Below are positions 10,012 through 17,305 of a stretch of DNA of 64,000 nucleotides, one piece after another. This DNA comes from Chitinophaga pinensis DSM 2588 (GTDB taxonomy: Bacteria > Bacteroidota > Bacteroidia > Chitinophagales > Chitinophagaceae), in the NCBI RefSeq assembly GCF_000024005.1, contig NC_013132.1, forward strand, positions 5,698,001 through 5,762,000. Reading direction: 5' to 3'. Numbering within the stretch: the first letter of the stretch is position 1; each line of letters starts with the position of its first letter. Below the pieces are notes generated by a model, which had not been told where the DNA came from, searched no databases, and saw nothing but the letters and a program-made list of their open reading frames with translations. The position numbers and the translations under genes are program-made.

Positions 10012-10905
10012 ATGAACAACGGAGCAATAAAAAAGGAGGAAATCAAACAGGAGGTGTTTGACCTGTATGACGACTATGCCCATAACAGGGTGAACAGGCG
10101 CGAATTCATGGAAAAGTTGTCTGTCTATGCAGTAGGCAGCATCACCTTACCGGCACTGATGAGTTTTCTGATGCCGGATTACGTCCACGCTATACAGGTG
10201 AAGGCGGACGATCCACGGCTGAAATCGGAATATATCCATTACAATTCTGATAAGGGCGGCGGAGATATCAAGGCGTTATTATCCCAACCAGCGGAGGCCA
10301 AGGGGAAACTCGGCGGTATCATCGTGGTGCATGAGAACCGGGGGTTGAACCCGCATATAGAAGACGTAGCCAGAAGAGCGGCACTGGCAGGGTTTATCTC
10401 CGTTGCTCCGGATGCATTGACCCCACTGGGTGGTTATCCGGGTACGGATGATCAGGGCAGAGAACTGCAGAGTAAGCGGAACAGAGATGAAATGCTGGAG
10501 GATTTTATAGCAGCGTATACCTATCTCAAAAATCACAAGGACTGTAATGGAAAGATTGGGGTAGTCGGATTCTGTTTCGGGGGATGGATCGCCAATATGA
10601 TGGCCGTACGAATACCGGAATTAGCGGCTGCTGTACCGTTCTACGGCGGACAACCACCAGCGGAACTGGTACCGCTGATCAAAGCACCGCTCTTACTGCA
10701 TTATGGCGAACTGGACACCCGTGTCAATGAGGGTTGGCCGGCATATGAAGCGGCGCTGAAGGCAAACCATAAGGAATATACCGCATTTATCTATCCGGGC
10801 GTGAACCATGGATTTCATAATGATACGACGCCCCGTTATGATAAGGCAGCAGCGGAACTGGCCTGGAAACGGACGATTGACTTTTTCAGAGAGAAACTTA
10901 GCTGA
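10012..10905 (+). CDS. Dienelactone hydrolase family protein with Tat-type signal
   Basis: This alpha/beta hydrolase of 297 residues has the Cys-Asp-His triad of dienelactone hydrolases: Cys188 in [10 protein letters not shown], Asp235 in GELDTRVN and His266 in GVNHGFHND. Residues 30-60 contain NRREFMEKL followed by a hydrophobic stretch, which looks like a twin-arginine export signal behind an unusually long N-terminal region, so the enzyme may be exported folded. Family members hydrolyse cyclic esters such as dienelactone; the true substrate here is not known. It is divergent from the acyltransferase at 7919-9790 and followed by a hairpin terminator. Confidence 0.88.
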   Translation: MNNGAIKKEEIKQEVFDLYDDYAHNRVNRREFMEKLSVYAVGSITLPALMSFLMPDYVHAIQVKADDPRLKSEYIHYNSDKGGGDIKALLSQPAEAKGKLGGIIVVHENRGLNPHIEDVARRAALAGFISVAPDALTPLGGYPGTDDQGRELQSKRNRDEMLEDFIAAYTYLKNHKDCNGKIGVVGFCFGGWIANMMAVRIPELAAAVPFYGGQPPAELVPLIKAPLLLHYGELDTRVNEGWPAYEAALKANHKEYTAFIYPGVNHGFHNDTTPRYDKAAAELAWKRTIDFFREKLS

Positions 10906-10924
10906 TCGTATTGTAGCGATAAGC

Positions 10925-10958
10925 GAAGGGCTGTCCGCTATTCGCGGTACAGCCCTTC
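10925..10958 (+). terminator. Hairpin terminator after the dienelactone hydrolase gene
   Basis: A perfect 10-bp stem GAAGGGCTGT / ACAGCCCTTC, extended inside by CCGC / GCGG with one bulged base, lies between convergent genes. The tract after it on the plus strand (CTGGTTTTAG) is only modestly T-rich. It may stop transcription from both sides. Confidence 0.65.
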
Positions 10959-10987
10959 CTGGTTTTAGTATAGCGATATAAAAGCGA

Positions 10988-11740
10988 TCAGAAAGGATGA
11001 TGGCGCATACCACCATCTACCACAGCGACCGTACCCGTGATATACTTCGCACGGGGAGAAACCAGGAATGTCGCCATATTGGCCATATCCTGAGGTTCAC
11101 CAAAATCACCCAAAGGGATTTCCTGTGATGCAAATTGCTGCCGGGCATCTCCCCGGAAAAAAGGGCGGATATTTTCTGTATCGATCAATCCGGGCTGCAG
11201 ACAATTTACCCGGATACCATATGGTCCCAGCTGGGCCGCCAGTTGTTTAGACCAGACCACCAGGGCTGCTTTGGCAACGGCTGAGGCATTGACACTACGC
11301 AGTTCATAGGTACTGGCGATATTGAGAATAGCCCCTTGTCTGCGTTCCATCAATTGCGGCAATAGTGCCTGTGTCAGCTGACGATGATGTCCGAAATCGA
11401 GCGTCAGGGAAGCATTCCAGGCATCCTCCTCCCCGATTACATCCAGCGGACGGCTGCGGCCCGCATTATTCACCAGGATATCAACATGTCCCAAGGTAGC
11501 CAGGACAGCATCTGCAATCGCCTGTGGCCCTCCGGGAGCAACAAAATCCTGTACAAAAGTGATGGGGGGAATACCGCCAGCGGCAGCTATTTCTTCTTTC
11601 AGATTATCCAGTAACGATGCATTTCTTGCGGTAGCAAATACCTTCACGCCTTCTATAGACAATTCCTTCACGATAGCGCGGCCAATACCCTGACTGGCCC
11701 CGGTCACCACTGCTGTTTTTCCTTTTAAATACAGATCCAT
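10988..11740 (-). CDS. SDR family protein lacking the catalytic tyrosine
   Basis: A 250-residue short-chain dehydrogenase/reductase fold with the nucleotide motif TGASQGIG near residue 14 and NNAGRSR near 92. The catalytic block reads NIASTYELRSVNASAVAKAA: the lysine is present, but the position four residues before it is Ser instead of Tyr, and the Ser-to-Lys spacing is about three residues short. The usual Ser-Tyr-Lys chemistry is therefore probably altered or lost. The C-terminus (GTVAVVDGGMRHHPF) is normal for classical SDRs. Reaction and substrate are unknown. Its promoter region carries a perfect TAnnTTTG element and three direct repeats. Confidence 0.85.
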   Translation of the reverse strand: MDLYLKGKTAVVTGASQGIGRAIVKELSIEGVKVFATARNASLLDNLKEEIAAAGGIPPITFVQDFVAPGGPQAIADAVLATLGHVDILVNNAGRSRPLDVIGEEDAWNASLTLDFGHHRQLTQALLPQLMERRQGAILNIASTYELRSVNASAVAKAALVVWSKQLAAQLGPYGIRVNCLQPGLIDTENIRPFFRGDARQQFASQEIPLGDFGEPQDMANMATFLVSPRAKYITGTVAVVDGGMRHHPF

Positions 11741-11765
11741 GATTCCGTTTTTTGATTTGACGGAT

Positions 11766-11842
11766 CAAATGTAAAATGGCGCGGGAGAATAATGATAGGC
11801 GACAATCAATTGTAGGAGACAAACAAAAATGTTAGGCGGACA
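11766..11842 (-). promoter_or_regulatory. Promoter and direct-repeat operator candidate of the SDR gene at 10988-11740
   Basis: On the minus strand TACATTTG (11766-11773) exactly matches the Bacteroidetes -7 element TAnnTTTG, 26 bases before the ATG. Upstream (plus-strand reading) lie three similar blocks: TAGGCGACAA (11796), TAGGAGACAA (11813) and TAGGCGGACA (11833). No convincing -33 TTTG at the right spacing was seen. The bound regulator is not identifiable from this window. Confidence 0.5.
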
Positions 11843-11854
11843 TGATAAATAACA

Positions 11855-11882
11855 AAAAAGCGAAGGCGGGCGCCTTCGCTTT
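11855..11882 (-). terminator. Rho-independent terminator of the SDR gene at 11911-12663
   Basis: On the minus strand the stem AAAGCGAAGGCG / CGCCTTCGCTTT with a two-base loop is followed by a T run. It sits about 30 bases after the stop codon of the SDR gene. Confidence 0.85.
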
Positions 11883-11910
11883 CAGAGATTCCGTTGCTAT
11901 CGTAAACAAT

Positions 11911-12663
11911 CTACAGTGATTTGATACCACCGTCGATCGTGAGTTCAGCCCCGAGCATAAAAGAGGCTTCGTCGGAAGCCAGGAAAAGCGCACCTGCGGC
12001 AATTTCTTCCGGTTTACCGATCCTTTTTACAGCTGTCATAGCAGCCATACCGGACTTCATCATGTCTATTTCTGCCTGTGAAGATGCTACCTGTTCAAAT
12101 ACCGTGGTATCAACAGGACCAGGCGTCAGTACATTGACACGGATACCTCTGTCTACCAGTTCGGCGGCAAAGCTTCTGCCTAAAGAGCGGATAGCTGCTT
12201 TGGTCGCAGAATAGGAAGCGTGATTGGGTACACCTATCTCATTGGCGATGGAGGATAATAATATAACTGAGGCGCCGTCATTCAGGTAATTCAGAGATTT
12301 CTGAACAGTGAAAAATGTTCCCTTGAAATTGATATTACTTTGTTTGTCAAACATTTCCTCTGTAAAAGCCGCCAGCGGTGCGAGTACATATACAGCTGCA
12401 TTAACGACGAGGATATCTATTTTACCCACTTTTTCACCGATGGTTTTGTACAAGCTATCGAGGTCTGACAGACTGGAAGAATCCGCCTGTATACCCAGTG
12501 CGTCGTTGCCTATTTCAGCTACTGCCTTGTTAAGCACCGTTTCCCGACGGCCGGTGATGATTACTTTTGCGCCTTCTGCAACAAATAATTTAGCTATTGC
12601 CAGTCCTATTCCTGCGCTACCACCGGTTACCAGTGCCACTTTGTTGTTTAATTTCTTAGCCAT
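11911..12663 (-). CDS. Classical SDR family oxidoreductase
   Basis: A complete 250-residue classical SDR: nucleotide motif TGGSAGIG (about 15-22), then a catalytic block with Ser in LLSSIANEIG and the SYSATKAA motif (Tyr and Lys present), and a C-terminal ELTIDGGIKSL. Family members reduce or oxidise small carbonyl or alcohol compounds with NAD(P)(H). It is downstream of the Crp-type regulator gene at 12750-13343, on the same strand with an 86-base gap that holds a perfect palindrome, so that regulator probably controls it. Substrate unknown. Confidence 0.93.
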   Translation of the reverse strand: MAKKLNNKVALVTGGSAGIGLAIAKLFVAEGAKVIITGRRETVLNKAVAEIGNDALGIQADSSSLSDLDSLYKTIGEKVGKIDILVVNAAVYVLAPLAAFTEEMFDKQSNINFKGTFFTVQKSLNYLNDGASVILLSSIANEIGVPNHASYSATKAAIRSLGRSFAAELVDRGIRVNVLTPGPVDTTVFEQVASSQAEIDMMKSGMAAMTAVKRIGKPEEIAAGALFLASDEASFMLGAELTIDGGIKSL

Positions 12664-12686
12664 GTTTTTTTGTTTTATTTACATGA

Positions 12687-12753
12687 CAAAGGTGGCATTC
12701 CGGCGACTGCCAAAAAACAAACCAGTTGACAAAATCAGCGTAAACTAGTTTAC
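12687..12753 (-). promoter_or_regulatory. Palindromic operator and -7 element upstream of SDR (Crp/Fnr type)
   Basis: GTAAACTAGTTTAC at 12740-12753 is a perfect 14-bp palindrome. It overlaps the stop codon of the Crp-type gene at 12750 and lies upstream of the SDR ATG (12663). On the minus strand CACCTTTG (12687-12694) is a near match to TAnnTTTG. The palindrome centre is 59.5 bases upstream of the element's end, the same distance as at the third Crp/SDR locus. Confidence 0.6.
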
Positions 12754-13343
12754 CTTTTTGCCTGCTTATTCCTGATACGAGACAGGAACTGCCGGGTCAT
12801 CCCCAGATAGGAGGCCAAAGCATAAAGCGGCACCCTGGCGGCGATAGAGGGATACGCCTGCTGAAACTGAAGGTATCTTTCTTCTGCGGAAAGGGTCAGG
12901 TTTGTAATAATTCGCCGTTGCAGGAAAGCAAGGCTTCTCTCATATTGCATTCGGAAAAAAGCCTCATATAAAGGATTGACTTGTCTCATTTCCGCTTCTT
13001 TTTCGTGAGATATCTGCAACAGCCGGCTATCCTCCAGCGCCACCACATACATGGTAGCAGGTTGCTGGTAGACGAAGCTGTTTACATCGGTGATCCACCA
13101 CTCCTCAATAGCCAGGGAGATCGTATGATCATTCCCTTCCTTATCCAATACGAAGGCCCGCACGGCGCCTTCCAGCACGAAGATCTTATAACGGGCTGTA
13201 AATCCGGGTTGCACGATATACTGGCCTTTTTTTACCCTTACTTCCTCAAAATAACCGGCAAAGATGGTGGCATCCTCTTCCGCCGTTGCTATACGTTTTA
13301 AAAAATAAGCCCTGAGCGTCTCCGTTGCACTGATGTTTTGCAT
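12750..13343 (-). CDS. Crp/Fnr-family transcription regulator (recognition helix TRQFLSR)
   Basis: A 197-residue protein with an N-terminal cyclic-nucleotide-binding-like beta-barrel (about 10-125) and a C-terminal helix-turn-helix ending in LASYLGMTRQFLSRIRNKQ. There are no cysteines placed for an Fnr-type iron-sulfur cluster, and the cAMP-contact motif of E. coli Crp is not evident, so the ligand is unknown. In the recognition helix the first and last Arg of the Crp pattern RExxxR are kept, but Glu is replaced by Gln. It is divergent from an acyltransferase gene and upstream of an SDR gene with a palindrome between. Confidence 0.9.
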   Translation of the reverse strand: MQNISATETLRAYFLKRIATAEEDATIFAGYFEEVRVKKGQYIVQPGFTARYKIFVLEGAVRAFVLDKEGNDHTISLAIEEWWITDVNSFVYQQPATMYVVALEDSRLLQISHEKEAEMRQVNPLYEAFFRMQYERSLAFLQRRIITNLTLSAEERYLQFQQAYPSIAARVPLYALASYLGMTRQFLSRIRNKQAKR

Positions 13344-13366
13344 GTACCTTATTTAACGACTGTCCC

Positions 13367-13374
13367 CAAAGGTA
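13367..13374 (-). promoter_or_regulatory. -7 promoter element of the Crp-type regulator gene
   Basis: TACCTTTG on the minus strand matches TAnnTTTG exactly, 23 bases before the ATG at 13343. No clear TTTG is present at -33. Confidence 0.5.
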
Positions 13375-13392
13375 ATCACTAACCATTTAACA

Positions 13393-14589
13393 ATGTTAAG
13401 TGCCATTACTGGCAATTTGCTTGCATATGTAACCGGGGATAACTATCTTCCACGCTTTACCTTTAGCATGCATATGACCGAAACAGCTACCACGACAGCG
13501 CCAACAGGACAGGCCGCGTTACTACAGACCAGACAACATTTTGAGATACTCGACGGACTAAGAGGCGTTGCCGCCGTGTTCGTCGTGTTCTTCCACTTTA
13601 TGGAGGTGATCTTTACAGATGCCACAAAGAATTTTGCCGGACATGGATTCCTGGCGGTTGATTTCTTCTTTTGTCTGAGCGGATTTGTCATTGCATATGC
13701 TTATGACAACCGTATTGAAAAAATGGGGACTATGGAGTTCTTCAAATCAAGGATCATCCGCCTGCATCCACTAGTGGTATTGGGTACGGTACTCGGCTTG
13801 CTGGCCTTCCTCTTTAATCCGTTCGCGCCGGTACCGGAGACGTATACTTTTGGGAGAATTGCACTGATTGTGCTGGCTTCCATGCTCATGATCCCTTTGC
13901 CGGTAATGGGTGAAACGTATTTCAATTTATTCGGACTGAACGCGCCTTCCTGGTCACTTTTCTGGGAGTATATCGCTAATATTATTTATGGCACCATTCT
14001 GTGGAGATTTTCTAAGAAAGTGCTCCTGGGATTAGCTGTCGTTGCAGCAATATGGCTGATCTATACAGCATATAAAGCCGGCAATCTTTTAGGCGGATGG
14101 TCCGGCGGCACTTTTCCGGATGGCGGCGCCCGTCTCAGTTACTCTTTCCTGGCTGGCCTACTGGTATACCGTTACAATTTCATTATCAAAAATAAACTGG
14201 GTTTTCCGGGTATGGCAATACTGCTGTTGCTGGCGTTGCTGACACCCTGCACAAAAGAACCCTGGCTGATAGAACTGGCCCTGGTGATGGTGTATTTCCC
14301 TTTACTGGTGGCATTGGGCGCAGGTGCGCAGGTGAGCAACAAGGCAATACACAGCGTATGTGATTTTGCCGGAAAGATCTCCTATCCGCTTTATATGACG
14401 CACTATATGGTGATCTGGATATTTGCCGCCTATTATAACCAATATAAGCCTGCGCCGTCGCAGCTGGCATGGGTCGTAGGTATCGGCGTCGTTTCACTGA
14501 TCGGATTTGCATATCTGGCAATGGTACTGTACGATATTCCGATACGTAAGTATCTGACAGAGAGAAGGAAGTTAAACAGGCAGGGCTAA
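13393..14589 (+). CDS. Acyltransferase_3 family membrane protein
   Basis: A 398-residue membrane protein with about ten hydrophobic helices. The domain starts at residue 50 with FEILDGLRGVAAVFVVFFHF, which carries the family His and the Arg of the RG motif, followed by FLAVDFFFCLSGFVIAYAY. There is no C-terminal SGNH domain, unlike the protein at 7919-9790. Such enzymes acylate surface carbohydrates or lipids. The first 25-27 residues are not typical; internal ATGs at 13468 and 13474 are equally plausible starts. The gene is divergent from the Crp-type regulator with only 49 bases between, and a hairpin overlaps its stop codon. Confidence 0.9.
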   Translation: MLSAITGNLLAYVTGDNYLPRFTFSMHMTETATTTAPTGQAALLQTRQHFEILDGLRGVAAVFVVFFHFMEVIFTDATKNFAGHGFLAVDFFFCLSGFVIAYAYDNRIEKMGTMEFFKSRIIRLHPLVVLGTVLGLLAFLFNPFAPVPETYTFGRIALIVLASMLMIPLPVMGETYFNLFGLNAPSWSLFWEYIANIIYGTILWRFSKKVLLGLAVVAAIWLIYTAYKAGNLLGGWSGGTFPDGGARLSYSFLAGLLVYRYNFIIKNKLGFPGMAILLLLALLTPCTKEPWLIELALVMVYFPLLVALGAGAQVSNKAIHSVCDFAGKISYPLYMTHYMVIWIFAAYYNQYKPAPSQLAWVVGIGVVSLIGFAYLAMVLYDIPIRKYLTERRKLNRQG

Positions 14590-14604
14590 TTAAATAATTA
14601 GCCC
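14583..14604 (+). terminator. Hairpin overlapping the acyltransferase stop codon
   Basis: GGGCTAATT / AATTAGCCC with loop AAAT spans the TAA at 14587-14589. The following bases (TATCTTC) are weakly T-rich. Probable terminator. Confidence 0.6.
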
Positions 14605-14636
14605 TATCTTCATATTTCAAATATTCTTTACTTGAA

Positions 14637-15167
14637 ATGAACCGTAAGATTAACATCCTACCCCTGATGACATTGTTGTGCAGCCTGCCTTTTGCAAAAG
14701 TCAGTGCACAGCAGAAAGCCCAGACACCAGCAGCCGGTCAGGCTGACATTAACTCCATCAGAAGCGAATTTAAGCGCATTAACGGGCTGACATTACGCAA
14801 TGAGAAGTTTACCTATGAAGCAGCCGGCTGTACGGACGATGGTGCTGTGCAATATTTCTTCAATGGAAAAGAGATCGTAAAGATCATTGAAACCGGTGCG
14901 ATCGGAGATGGCAGCTGGACCAAGGAATATTACTACCAGTCAGGCAAATTTATCTTCAGCTATGAAGTGGCCGTAGGTAGTTCTGCCGATGGACAGGACT
15001 CCAAGATCGAGCATCGTCTTTATGTGAAAGATGGTAAGATCCTCCGTTATCTGGAAGATCAGAAAGAGATCAAACCTGACAGTGAAGCAGAACGCGGCGT
15101 GCGTGTCGCGGAGAAAATACGCAATGCGTACACCACGAAAGAGTTTGCAAAAGCACTGTGCGAATAG
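14637..15167 (+). CDS. Hypothetical secreted protein
   Basis: The 176-residue product has a clear signal peptide (residues 1-25, ending KVSAQQ). The mature part is predicted mostly strand-rich, with repeated charged stretches such as YFFNGKEIVKIIETG and HRLYVKDGKILRYLE, which read like beta-hairpins of a small periplasmic or outer-membrane-associated protein. I do not recognise the family. An inverted repeat TTTCAA / TTGAAA lies just upstream of the ATG. It is convergent with the alpha/beta hydrolase gene, whose stop codon is one base away. Confidence 0.75.
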   Translation: MNRKINILPLMTLLCSLPFAKVSAQQKAQTPAAGQADINSIRSEFKRINGLTLRNEKFTYEAAGCTDDGAVQYFFNGKEIVKIIETGAIGDGSWTKEYYYQSGKFIFSYEVAVGSSADGQDSKIEHRLYVKDGKILRYLEDQKEIKPDSEAERGVRVAEKIRNAYTTKEFAKALCE

Positions 15168-15168
15168 C

Positions 15169-16104
15169 TTAGCGGATCCAGGAGGCGATGGCTTCCATAA
15201 AAAGCGTCTGCTGATCGATAAAAGCCGCATGGGAGCAATCATCCAGGTACCAGACATGATCACTACCCAACTGGGATTTTAAACGTTCCAGCTGTGCCGG
15301 AGAAAAGAGACCATCGTCCTTACCGTAGAAAGCGAAGATATTGATATGCTTGTTTTTGAGCAGCTCAAATTTAGGCGAGATATCGAGGGTGGTATATTTT
15401 TCATTCCGCCAGAATCCTCTGCCGGCAACACTGCTGGTATCTGCGCGTAAGTGCATCAGTATGGAATCCGACTTTATTATTTCATTCAGGGAGACAGATA
15501 GTTCATTTGGATGCGGGGTAGCAAAGAATGCATTCTTTGTGGCAAATGAAAAGCAATTGGCCCTGAATTCAAGTGAGCTTCTGTCCATTGATGCAACTGT
15601 ACTTAATCGTCTTAAACCGGCCGTATCGCTGTTCTCCCGGAAAATAAGTCCGGACTTCTCCAGAATGGCGGCGTAAGTATCCTGTAAAGAAAGCAAAGAA
15701 CTGACTAATACCAGGGAAGATACTTTATCACTGAACTTGTCCGCAAATTGTGTGGCTACTAATCCTCCGAAACTATATCCTATCAGCGTCGCCTTTTTAA
15801 GCGCAAAACGTTTATAAACAGCATTCAGATCGTCGAAGGTCTGACGAAAAGTATATTTGGCCTTCGGATCAGCAGAACGTCCTTCTCCCCTTCTGTCATA
15901 CACCACGACAAAATACCCCATAGCGGAGATTTTCTCTGCGGTGGTGATTTCAAAAGAACCGGCATTACTGCCTGGTCCTCCATGCAAAAAGATCAGTGGT
16001 TTATCCTTTGGATCACCAAAGGTTTTGATATAGGAAGGCTGTGCGTGTGTAAAATTGACAAAAAACAGTACCAGAAAGGACAGCGTCACTAAAAAACGTT
16101 TCAT
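15169..16104 (-). CDS. Secreted alpha/beta hydrolase (proline iminopeptidase-like)
   Basis: After a signal peptide (about 1-22, cut near THAQ) the 311-residue protein shows the oxyanion motif FLHGGPGSNAGSF, the nucleophile elbow LIGYSFGGLVA (Ser), an acid region FYGKDDGLFSP and the catalytic His in DDCSHAAFID. HGGPG is typical of proline iminopeptidase-like hydrolases, but the substrate cannot be fixed from sequence. It is probably periplasmic. A hypothetical membrane protein gene lies upstream on the same strand (52-base gap), so the two may be co-transcribed. Confidence 0.88.
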   Translation of the reverse strand: MKRFLVTLSFLVLFFVNFTHAQPSYIKTFGDPKDKPLIFLHGGPGSNAGSFEITTAEKISAMGYFVVVYDRRGEGRSADPKAKYTFRQTFDDLNAVYKRFALKKATLIGYSFGGLVATQFADKFSDKVSSLVLVSSLLSLQDTYAAILEKSGLIFRENSDTAGLRRLSTVASMDRSSLEFRANCFSFATKNAFFATPHPNELSVSLNEIIKSDSILMHLRADTSSVAGRGFWRNEKYTTLDISPKFELLKNKHINIFAFYGKDDGLFSPAQLERLKSQLGSDHVWYLDDCSHAAFIDQQTLFMEAIASWIR

Positions 16105-16156
16105 CTAAAGCTCTATTGTACGGGCTAAGTTATTCCAAAATGTCCTTTTCTCCTCA

Positions 16157-16747
16157 CTATTTTTTTGTATGGTTAATATCGGGCAAAGAGATGCCCAGTA
16201 AGCCTGTTTTATACCTGATACGTACGGTGTCGGACTCCTTTAATGCGGTATTGTAAACATATTGCTGCAGCACCTTCTCGTCGGTATGCTCTTTTGAAGC
16301 GATGTCAGAAAGAAATATGGCCGATTGCGCCCTGGTGGTATCCCGCAGGAAGTGCACCACATATGTTCTTTCAGAGGCGCCATGGGTATACAGTCCGTTG
16401 ATGAACAGCACCGGTGCAATAAACACATCCCGGATACAAAAAACCAGCATCGTCACGGTGATTGACTTGGGCAAAAATCCGCCCAGTACAATACGGACCC
16501 ACCGACGCCTGATAATGTTAATATTGTGCCTGAACCTCCACCATAAAGCGACACACTGATACAGGAAGTTCCCGATAAATACGACCAGAAGCGCAGGTAA
16601 TCCGTATTCGCTTTTAAAAGCACGTATGCTGGCACGGGTGTAGTCCTGCTGGAGCGCCGGTAGCACAAACTGTGATAACACCAACAAAAAGCAGACGAAT
16701 AGTATGCTGAAACTATATTTTTTAAAAAAATGGATGATTTTTTTCAT
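16157..16747 (-). CDS. Hypothetical membrane protein
   Basis: A 196-residue protein with about three hydrophobic segments: residues 12-32, 50-72 and a region around 92-118. The remainder (about 120-196) is soluble and begins with HGASERTYVVHFLRDTTRAQ. No family was recognised. It is upstream of the secreted hydrolase gene on the same strand and divergent from the ArsR-type regulator. Confidence 0.65.
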   Translation of the reverse strand: MKKIIHFFKKYSFSILFVCFLLVLSQFVLPALQQDYTRASIRAFKSEYGLPALLVVFIGNFLYQCVALWWRFRHNINIIRRRWVRIVLGGFLPKSITVTMLVFCIRDVFIAPVLFINGLYTHGASERTYVVHFLRDTTRAQSAIFLSDIASKEHTDEKVLQQYVYNTALKESDTVRIRYKTGLLGISLPDINHTKK

Positions 16748-16919
16748 GAGGTATCGTTTGGCAGGCTACCCTAAAATAGGATTTAAAAATGGCAATTCCC
16801 CGGCTGGCGGGCTTTTATGAGTAGCGAGACTCAATCCACCCCTATTACTTAAAGATCGGCCTGTAGCGGATAAAGATAGCAATGTCATCCACTACCAAGA
16901 CAACTTTTAAAAAAATATT

Positions 16920-16956
16920 TTTGAGAAAACAAATGGTTGCATATATATTTGCAACC
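16920..16956 (+). promoter_or_regulatory. Complete promoter with overlapping ArsR-type operator
   Basis: TTTG (16920-16923), 20 bases, then TATATTTG (16944-16951) is a full match to the Bacteroidetes -33/-7 promoter. The inverted repeat GGTTGCA (16935-16941) / TGCAACC (16950-16956) covers the -7 element. A repressor bound there would block the promoter. The next gene encodes an ArsR-type regulator, so autorepression is the simple reading. Confidence 0.75.
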
Positions 16957-16984
16957 AACTGGTTTCTTAAAATCCAAGGCGAAA

Positions 16985-17305
16985 ATGAGACGCGATATAT
17001 TCCAGGCCATTGCAGACCCGACAAGACGGGCTATTATAGCGCTGTTAGCGTTACAGGCCATGACTCCGAACGGCATTGCAGAGCACTTTGATTCGACCCG
17101 CCAGGCCATATCAAAGCATCTGCGTATTCTGACAGAATGTGAACTTGTTAAACAGGAACACCAGGGTAGAGAGATTTACTATCACCTTGAAATTCAGAAG
17201 ATGAAAGAGATAGACAAATGGCTCGAACAATTCCGTAAGCTCTGGGAGATACGATTTGATCAACTTGACAATGTATTATCCAACCTCAAAAAAAATAAGA
17301 AATGA
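16985..17305 (+). CDS. ArsR/SmtB-family winged-helix repressor (SdpR-like)
   Basis: 106 residues from ATG 16985; the frame opens further upstream but that part overlaps the promoter. [20 protein letters not shown] is the classic ArsR helix 1, and [20 protein letters not shown] is the recognition helix. No CxC metal site is present, so this is the metal-free SdpR-like subgroup often paired with AHSA1-domain genes. The stop overlaps the start of the next gene by four bases, so the two are translationally coupled. It probably represses its own operon through the dyad over the -7 element. Confidence 0.93.
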   Translation: MRRDIFQAIADPTRRAIIALLALQAMTPNGIAEHFDSTRQAISKHLRILTECELVKQEHQGREIYYHLEIQKMKEIDKWLEQFRKLWEIRFDQLDNVLSNLKKNKK

